DNA of 64,000 nucleotides from NCBI RefSeq assembly GCF_016545825.1, contig NC_052618.1:4021398-4085397 (forward strand), written 5' to 3'. Of this stretch, positions 57,735-64,000 are shown piece by piece; the stretch's first letter is position 1; each line of letters opens with the position of its first letter. This DNA comes from Eucalyptus grandis (Eukaryota > Streptophyta > Magnoliopsida > Myrtales > Myrtaceae). The notes beneath the pieces were generated by a model, which was given only the letters and a program-made list of their open reading frames with translations, was not told where the DNA came from and searched no databases. The translations under genes were made by a program, and so were the position numbers.

Positions 57735-58160
57735 AATCCAATCCTTTGTGGACTGTAGATTCAAGAGCGATAGACCATGTAGCGAAGGATAGAGAATCCT
57801 TCGTGAAATTCTGACGAGTACCAACTGGAACTAAGTGGATCTATGTGGGATATAACTCCAGAGATGAAATTAAAGGGATTGGCACCTACCAATTGAACAT
57901 GCATGGTGGATGCACCTTGTTCCTACATGATGTTCTATATGCTCTGGAGATTCATCAAAATTTAGTGTCTGTTTTGGTGTTGGTTAAGCTTGATTTTAAT
58001 ATGAACTTCCATAATAGAGGTGTAGATTTGTATTCGGATACAAACTACTACGCTTGTGGTTATTTTTCTGGATGGTTTCATTGTATTAGATATTGACTAT
58101 GTTAATGCAAATGTTTGTTATTCCCTTCTCACATCTCCTAATTCATTTGATAATGATGTG
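57735..58160 (+). pseudogene. Copia 2 aspartic protease
   Basis: LWTVDSRAIDHVAKDRESF corresponds to the usual W..DSGA..H...... motif, with the active-site Gly of DSG replaced by Arg (codons at 57768-57776). A stop follows within 30 codons. The frame 57845-58096 continues IYVGYNSRDEIKGIGTYQLNMHGGCTLFLHDVLYALEIHQNLVSVLVL, the flap and hydrophobic end. It is inactive as read. Confidence 0.88.
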
Positions 58161-58862
58161 AATGTGTGGCATGCTAGACTTGATCATATTGGCCAATAAC
58201 GTATGAATAGACTGGCCAAAGAGGGCTTGTTGGACAACATTGAAAAAGGTAATTTGCCCATATGTGAGCATTGCCTAGTAGGGAAAACGACAAGGAAACC
58301 ATTTGGAAAAAGTAAAAGAGCTGAATTTCCTCTGCATTTAATCCATTCTGATGTCTGTGGTGCAATGAATGTGAGAGGAAGGCATGGGGCTATTTATTTC
58401 ATCATTTTTATAGATGATTATACTCAATTCGGATATGTCTATTTGATTTCTCATAAATCTGAAGCATTAAGTTGTTTCAAAAGGTTTATGAACTTGGAAG
58501 AAAATCAATTAGACAAGAAAATAAAAATATTAAGATCCGATCGAGGTCGAGAATATCTATATGATGAGTTCAAAAAATTATGTGGTGAAAAAGGAATAGA
58601 AAGACAGTTGTCTATTCCATATACTCCTCAACAAAATGGTGTTGCAGAGAGAAGAAACAGAATCCTATTGGAAATGGTTAGGTCCATGATGGCGCATGCT
58701 AACTTACCTATTACTTTTTGGAGTGATGCGTTGTTAACTACTGCCTATATACTTAACTGGGTGCCTTCCAAATCAGTTACTTCTCCATATGAGTTATGGA
58801 CATGTAGAAAATCAGACTTAAGTTTTTCTTATGCCGTGGGTTTGTGCTGCCTATACTCATGA
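58160..58862 (+). pseudogene. Copia 2 integrase
   Basis: The GAG-pre-integrase part VWHARLDHIGQ precedes a stop at 58197. From 58203 the frame is open for 219 codons: CEHCLVGKTTRKPF (zinc-binding CxxC), HLIHSDVCGAMN (first catalytic Asp), FIIFIDDYTQFGYVYLI, ILRSDRGREYLYDEF (second Asp), SIPYTPQQNGVAERRNRILLEM (catalytic Glu), ITFWSDALLTTAYILNWVPSKSV and SPYELW. All three DDE residues are present. The frame breaks after KSDLSF, before the usual 'GC.A..H'. Confidence 0.94.
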
Positions 58863-59339
58863 GTCCTCTCACAAGTTTGGGAAATTGGGTCCCAGAGGAA
58901 AGAAGAGTATTTTCATGAGATACTCCGAACACTTGACATGGTATGTGTTCAAGGTGAGCAGGAAAGTGGGAGTATAACTGAATTTGAATCACGAGATGTC
59001 ACATTCTTAGAGGATGAATTTCCTAAGAAGGGCGAAATAAGGAAAGATTACCCCTGTTTGAAACCTTGGATCAAGATAATGATATTAGTAGAATTTGTCC
59101 AAGTGGGAGTAATATGAGAAGTGATGAATTGAATTAAACACATTCTTAATTGCAACCACATGATGAGATGACATTATCATGATCTAATCCTAGTGGGAGC
59201 ATAATGGGGAATGATGTGCAAAGTGTACAATCTCCCATACGGCGAACAAGTCACCAAAGTATTCCCCATTGACGTTTTGACATTGAAGGGGAAACTTTTA
59301 TGATTGCTCCACAAGATGAGGATGGGCCAAGAAATATTA

Positions 59340-60170
59340 ATGAGGCTCTAAATTACCCTAGTAAGGAAAAATGGATTCATGCAATAGAAGAGAAAATGGA
59401 GTCAATGAAGTCAAACCAAGTTTAGGAACTGGTTGGTCTTCCAAAAGGACGCAAAGTTATTGGGAGCAAGTGGGTTCTCAAAATAAAGCAAAAATCTGAT
59501 GGCAAGATAGAAAGGCATAAGGTCCGCCTTGTGGCGAACGGGTATAATCAACAGGAAGGAATTGATTATGAAGAAACATTTTCTCCTATAGTGAGATTTA
59601 CCTCAATTCGCATAATTCTGGCAATAGTGGCTAGTATGGATCTTGAGTTACATCAAATGGATGTAAAGACTGCTATCCTCAATGGAGAATTAGAGAAAGA
59701 AATATATATGGAACAATCTGCTGGTTTCATTAGAAGGCCAAGAAGAAAAGGTATGTCAACTTTTTAGGTCGATATATGGCCTTAAGCAGTCGTCACAGAC
59801 AATGGTATATACGTTTTCATAATACCATAATGGCATATGATTTTACAATGATAGATGAGGATCATTGTGTATATATCGAAAGATCCAATTATCAATTTGT
59901 GATCATATCATTATATGTTGATGATATACTAAATTGCCAGAAGCAATATGGAGTTTGTTAATACTGTCAAGAGTTGGTTGTCTTCCCACTTTGAGATGAA
60001 TGATATAGGTAAGGCTGCATACATTCTTGGAGTTAAGATTTCAAGAGATCGTTCAAAGAGATCGTTATCTCTTTTGCAAGAAACATATACAATAAGGTTC
60101 TTAAACGATTTCGTATGCAGGATTATAAACCCATAGACACTCCTATTGCAAAAGGTAAATGATTGAGCCA
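59340..60170 (+). pseudogene. Copia 2 reverse transcriptase
   Basis: WIHAIEEKMESMKSNQV (59370), then VIGSKWVLKIKQKSDGKIERHKVRLVANGYNQQEGIDYEETFSPIVRF (59456-59600), MDLELHQMDVKTAILNGELEKEIYMEQ (59636-59720) and the catalytic SLYVDDIL (YVDD codons at 59914-59925). WLSSHFEMNDIGKAAYILGVKISRD follows at 59968-60055. Several frameshifts and stops (for example at 59425 and 59768) interrupt it. Confidence 0.94.
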
Positions 60171-60884
60171 CAAATCGTGTCCAAGGATTCCACAAGAGAA
60201 GGAACAAATGAACATGTTCCTTATACTAGTGTTGTTGGGAGCTTGATGTACGTTATGATATGTACAAGACCTGACATATGTTTTGCAGTTGGAATGGTGA
60301 GTAGATACCAATCTAACCCAGATCCAGCACATTGGAAAGCCGTTAAGAGAATACTAAGGTATCTAAAGGGAACTGCTAATTATACGCTGAGTTATTATGG
60401 AAAGGATCTGCGACTCCAAGGCTTTTATGATGTTGTTTATGGATGAGATTTAGATAAAAGGAAATCTACTTCTGGCTTTGTTTTCTTACCGAATAATGGC
60501 ACCATATGTTGGAGCAGTAAGAAACAAAAGTATATAGCCTTGTCCACGATAGAAGTTGTGTTCGTGGCATTATCAGCAGCAATATAAGAAGATGTTTGGC
60601 TTAAGAGATTATTGGATCATTTAGGTGTTATTGGAAGTGCTGAACATTCATTGTTGGTTAACTGTAACAGCCAAGCAGCAATAGCGTACACCAAAGATCC
60701 AAAATATCATGGCAAGACCAAACATATAGATACCAAGTATAATTTTGTCAAAGATATGATTGCACGAAAATGTGAACTTATAGTACATATTACGCATAGA
60801 ATGGTAGCAGATCCTATGACAAAGCCGATACCTAGAGATGTGTTTTGTGGCCATATGAAATCTCTAGGATTGCGTAGAGTCTGA
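60170..60884 (+). pseudogene. Copia 2 RNase H and C-terminus of pol
   Basis: YTSVVGSLMYVMICTRPDICFAVGMVSRYQSNPDPAHWKAVKRILRYLKGTANYTL (60222-60390) is intact. A stop lies at 60446. The RNase H core follows (60450-60600, GFVFLPNNGTICWSSKKQKYIALSTIE) and then the open frame 60612-60884 (NCNSQAAIAYTKDPKYHGKTKHIDTKYNFV, ending KSLGLRRV), which is the usual end of pol. Confidence 0.93.
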
Positions 60885-61730
60885 TTTACTGGATTATAAT
60901 TTCCCTGAAGTGTTCACATTTGATGAATTTGTGTTTTTTCATCATTAATGCCTATGAATCTTTGTTTGATCTTTATGCATCTTAATGCTTAGTGCATTAC
61001 TTTAAGTTAAGAAAGTATGTCGGACAGATATAAGATTAGCCCACTCACACAGGTAATCACATCTATTTACTGTGTGATATATAGAAATGAGACTGTTTTT
61101 AAGCTTATTATCTTGGTGATAATCGAGAGCTCAAGCTTAAAATGCGTATGTCGCCTTAACTGAGTGTTAAGATGAGGACATAATACTTACTATGTCCAAA
61201 AGTAAAATAACCCACATATTTTACTTTATCTGTCTATGATGCCAGATGTGAGTTCTTATAAATTTTGTGAATGAATAGATACGTGAACTCAAGTTAGACA
61301 TTGGGTATGTCTGAACTATCATCTATACGGTATTGAAGGTGTAGACATACGCTACATGGGAAATGAGTTAATACTGTAATATGTATTTCATACTACGTAT
61401 GCATGAAACGACCAATAAGAGTGGCAAAAGTTTTGATCTCAACTTTTATGTCGTGTGAGACTCTTGAGGAAAAGAGTTCCTCAATTTTAGTACCCTCATG
61501 ACTTTTAGTTATTCTCAAGATTTCTATTTAGTGTTTGCTATCTTAGGATGTTGCCAATGGTCATGAGTTGATTCGATCTAATGGGACATTTCTAGAAAAG
61601 CAAGCTAAACTGAAATTGAGAGTTTCAAGGGAAGAAGAAGATTGAATTTGGAGAATCACATTGTAGTTTTGTAATCACTGGTTAACCAATTATGACTGTC
61701 TTTGGGATAATCATAATTGTGAATACAATA

Positions 61731-61769
<39 letters not shown>

Positions 61770-61995
61770 TTGTTTCAAAGAGATCAAGAGAGATAAATGT
61801 GATTAGTTGATCTAGGGTACTGCATACTAAATCTACTCGGAGTGTGATCCCCATTATGAACTGTTGTATATTCCTAACAGATGTATGGCAACGAGCTCTC
61901 AAAGTATGCTGGTCGCACGGATTATTTACCAGTATGAATGTTAAAGAGAGGTAAAGAGAATCCTATCTAGCCCACCATGTGCGAGTGGGAGATGA
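60885..61995 (+). other. Copia 2 3' untranslated region, (TA)n and polypurine tract
   Basis: Non-coding 1.1 kb. A (TA)n microsatellite lies at about 61727-61766. The polypurine tract lies just before the 3' LTR (61979-61995). Confidence 0.8.
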
Positions 61996-62441
61996 TGATG
62001 ATTTTATGTGATGGGCCTAAGTTGGCCCGTCCGCCCATGTTGGGCCTAAAAGCCCGGCCCACAAGATTAGGGCCCAAGGATGAAGGGGTACGTTCCTTTC
62101 TGTTGGAGGGACATATAAAAGGAGAAAGAGAGAGGGAGGAACACAACCGTTGGCATTAACGTATGTTCCTCTCCCTCTCTCCCTCCAAAATAAAAACAGT
62201 GCGCAAGAGGCGACGCCGTCTTCCCTTCAAGGCCAATTGGCGTCATCGGATCGAACAGGATCGGTTTCTCTTCCTCTTATCGGCGTCGGTGTTTAATCTG
62301 TGGCTAACAAGGTACGCTTAATTCCATGGTGTGCTTTAGGATCGGTGATACATGTCAATTTCCCGGGTTTGTCTTCCGCATTCGTTTTAGGGGTTTGATT
62401 TAGTGTCGAATCTGGTTTTTGGTAATCCGATATTCCCAACA
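61996..62441 (+). repeat. Copia 2 3' LTR (446 bp)
   Basis: It starts TGATGA and ends CCCAACA, is nearly co-linear with the 5' LTR, and is followed by the TSD catat (62442-62446). Confidence 0.95.
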
Positions 62442-62446
62442 CATAT

Positions 62447-62497
62447 AAATAAATAAAACTTCTTTTTCAACAAAAAAAAAAAAATTGGGTTTTGACT
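62447..62497 (+). repeat. LINE 3' end: poly-A tail and right TSD
   Basis: 'aaataaataaaacttctttttcaac' is followed by about 13 A residues and then aattgggttttgact (62483-62497), identical to 32245-32259. AATAAA-like signals (62447-62456) precede the tail. Confidence 0.93.
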
Positions 62498-62720
62498 TAC
62501 CCTCAACAATGGCTAGTGGTAACTTCTAGAGAATATTTAAATTGAATTTAAAAGAAGTCCTGTGTTAGGCGAGGTGCGGTCTTGGGAGAGACTACGCCCA
62601 TAATTGATGGGATACCAATTTGGACCATCTTATGAGCAAATACATCAAAATTTATCCCTGAGGTTCCAAGGACCCCGAGGGTAGGTCTCCAAAATAATGC
62701 ATTGACAAATGAAATTACTC
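62498..62720 (+). mobile_element. LTR-like remnant flanking the LINE (same family as 24940 and 260)
   Basis: 'ggctagtggtaacttct' near 62511 and the following 'aattgaatttaaaagaag' parallel the blocks at 260-306 and 24940. It continues the pre-LINE sequence. No ORF. Confidence 0.35.
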
Positions 62721-63050
62721 ACCATTATTTGTGATTTATATTTGAATGTACTTTTCATTTGAAATTTATAACTTCTTATGCATATGGATCATCACTCTCA
62801 CTCAAAATTAAGATTTTTATTTCCAATATCATAATTCTTACTAATCTGCTTATAGGATTTATAAATGTCCATGACACATATATATTAGTTATATTACTGA
62901 ATCATATGATACGAATCAATCATCACTAGTGATTAATAAATTTAACATATCGATTAATGATACATATCTCGATTAAAAAACTATGACTACTTTGCTTAGA
63001 CTAGCTTAGTACCAAAAAAGGATAGAAGAAGAACCCATTTATTCTATCAC
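62721..63050. other. No gene recognised
   Basis: A/T-rich sequence. I see no structure other than a small duplicated phrase ('ctgcccttttt/ccccttttgtga') at 63060-63105. Confidence 0.5.
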
Positions 63051-63610
63051 TAATAATTTAGCTGCCCTTTTTGTGAGAGATTCTAATTTATCTGCCCCTT
63101 TTGTGAAATAACTCCGATGAAAAGAAAAAAGAAGGCGGACTTCCCTATCCTTATGGCAAATCGCATTCCCATTGGATCACTAGACCATGGACTTGAGAGC
63201 CGGATCCCTTGAATTTTCTCAAACTCATGATCGTAGTTCTCAATTTTCTGACTAGGAAAACTATCCCTTTCAGCCTGATTTTAGGCCTCAACTCACCCTC
63301 ATCTCATTCTAGAGCTAAAGTAGGAAAGGTGTTCTAATAAGTCATCGAAGCCGAGATAATGAAAGTTTCGTTTTCACATTACACTTCCTTCCAATCAAGG
63401 GCAGAGGCCTTAATTCACTATAAATTTCCTGCTTTCATTCCGTTTGATTGAAGATTGGAATCTTAAGCAAATTGGATATGCAAATTACCTTAAAAGAAAG
63501 GTTACCTAAATCCAAATCGACACTAAATGCGTAGGTAGCAAATGCTTACGGGCGCAAGACGACTTCGTTATGCTAGTTCTCTTTCCCTCTCCGTGGGATG
63601 TAGTGGAATG
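63051..63610. other. Possible organelle-derived (mitochondrial-like) fragment
   Basis: Composition shifts to a balanced, non-repetitive style ('gaaggcggacttccctatcc', 'gcaagacgacttcgttatgc', 'tctccgtgggatgtagtgg') that looks to me like plant mitochondrial intergenic DNA. No gene or tRNA can be read in it. This is an impression from style, not an alignment. Confidence 0.25.
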
Positions 63611-64000
63611 ACAGCTGGATACTCTAATCGCAAAAAATTTGCCATAAAACTTATAAATAATTTGAGAGTTATTCATAGCTACCATAAAAGTTATTTAATA
63701 ATTATTGGATGAATTTTTTTTCACAAAAATCAAAATGATATTTGTGTAATGGTTTCCTTTGGGAATTTTAAATAAGCCAATCACTATTTATCAATCTCAA
63801 CTTCTTTTCTCGAAAAATGAGTTCCTAAAGTGTTGATACATCATACTAGTATAAGATCTCAATATGTATTGCATTTCCTTATGTTATCATTATAGAAGAA
63901 GCAAAGATCAGTGGATGCATGGCATCTGCAAAGATATTTTACTTGATTTGTGAATGAACTTATGAGGCCATTCTTATCTCAAAGTAAATAAGACGAAAAA
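63611..64000. other. No gene recognised
   Basis: A/T-rich sequence to the window end with no supportable feature. Confidence 0.5.

Larger units (their letters stand above)
51034..62441 (+). mobile_element. Copia 2: Ty1/copia element, 11.4 kb including nested element C
   Basis: LTRs lie at 51034-51477 and 61996-62441 (444 and 446 bp, highly similar). The TSD is catat (51029-51033 and 62442-62446). The PBS TGGTATCAGAGC is at 51479-51490 and the PPT 'gtgcgagtgggagatga' at 61979-61995. Domain order is gag, protease, integrase, RT, RNase H on plus. Element C occupies 52319-56373 in its leader. Without C the element is about 7.3 kb. LTR similarity is clearly higher than in Copia 1, so Copia 2 is younger. 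Gag-pol carries several stops and frameshifts. Confidence 0.95.
32260..62482 (+). mobile_element. L1-type plant LINE, split into six pieces by nested insertions
   Basis: Two-ORF plant LINE. ORF1 has a DUF4283-like region plus a CCHC knuckle. ORF2 has an endonuclease (EEP fold), reverse transcriptase, zf-RVT-like Cys/His region and RNase H. The pieces are 32260-33818, 34025-34411, 37954-40509, 49985-51033 and 62447-62482, with the SINE, element B, Copia 1 and Copia 2 (with C inside) between them. A 15-bp TSD surrounds the whole and a poly-A tail sits at about 62472-62484. Each piece resumes in the correct domain order. Copia 2 landed at the ORF2 stop codon (…GCTTTCATA|TAA once one TSD copy is dropped). 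Multiple in-frame stops and a (TA)n expansion inside the RT show it is dead. Confidence 0.95.

Overview
The window looks like repeat-dense nuclear DNA of a flowering plant. Almost everything that can be identified is transposable-element sequence, and I found no intact host gene. A woody dicot is likely, perhaps Myrtaceae: the GC-rich 'aggcttgagcctcg'-type repeat at 22.0-22.4 kb, framed by A/T-rich ends resembling a hAT element, reminds me of Eucalyptus-type repeats. That is recall and was not checked.

The clearest structure is a Russian-doll nest about 30 kb long. A plant L1-type LINE (32260-62482) has a 15-bp target-site duplication (TSD), aattgggttttgact, at 32245-32259 and 62483-62497, and a poly-A tail. 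It is interrupted by four separate insertions: a tRNA-derived SINE (33819-34007, 17-bp TSD); a long solo-LTR-like element, 'B' (34412-37948, TSD gttga); a minus-strand Sirevirus-like Copia (40510-49979, TSD cagat); and a plus-strand Copia (51034-62441, TSD catat). The second Copia carries its own nested long element, 'C' (52319-56373, TSD agtga). Removing each insertion with one TSD restores continuous LINE or Copia sequence, so the order of events is well supported.

Outside the nest are three more long solo-LTR-like elements: A (957-4037), D (16976-20974) and E (25774-29377). All five (A-E) have TG...CA ends of the form TGTGRCATCCC...GGGYGTNACA, 5-bp TSDs that are perfect or decayed by transitions, GA/CT-rich leader-like tracts, internal minisatellites, a conserved splice-acceptor-like block (…aacatttcag) followed by a short exon-like ORF, and a shared 'gcttccg' motif near one end. 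They form two subfamilies (A/B/C and D/E). I read them as solo LTRs of long-LTR Ty3/gypsy (Tekay/Del-like) elements. The exon-like reading frames inside them are the least explained feature here.

Other elements are a Pack-MULE candidate (9071-10108: 9-bp TSD tttgaattg, about 110-bp terminal inverted repeats, captured coding-like fragment), a second degenerate SINE (about 10760-10892), a degenerate gypsy gag region (5.5-8.2 kb), a minisatellite field (13.1-14.5 kb), a hAT-like non-autonomous element (21.7-22.6 kb) and several remnants of a different LTR family (1-956 with 4038-4912; 23342-about 25070; 31.7-32.2 kb; 62.5-62.7 kb). The stretch from about 63.05 to 63.6 kb reads like organellar DNA, but only weakly.

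All retroelement ORFs carry stops or frameshifts. Nothing in the window appears able to mobilise itself as read.
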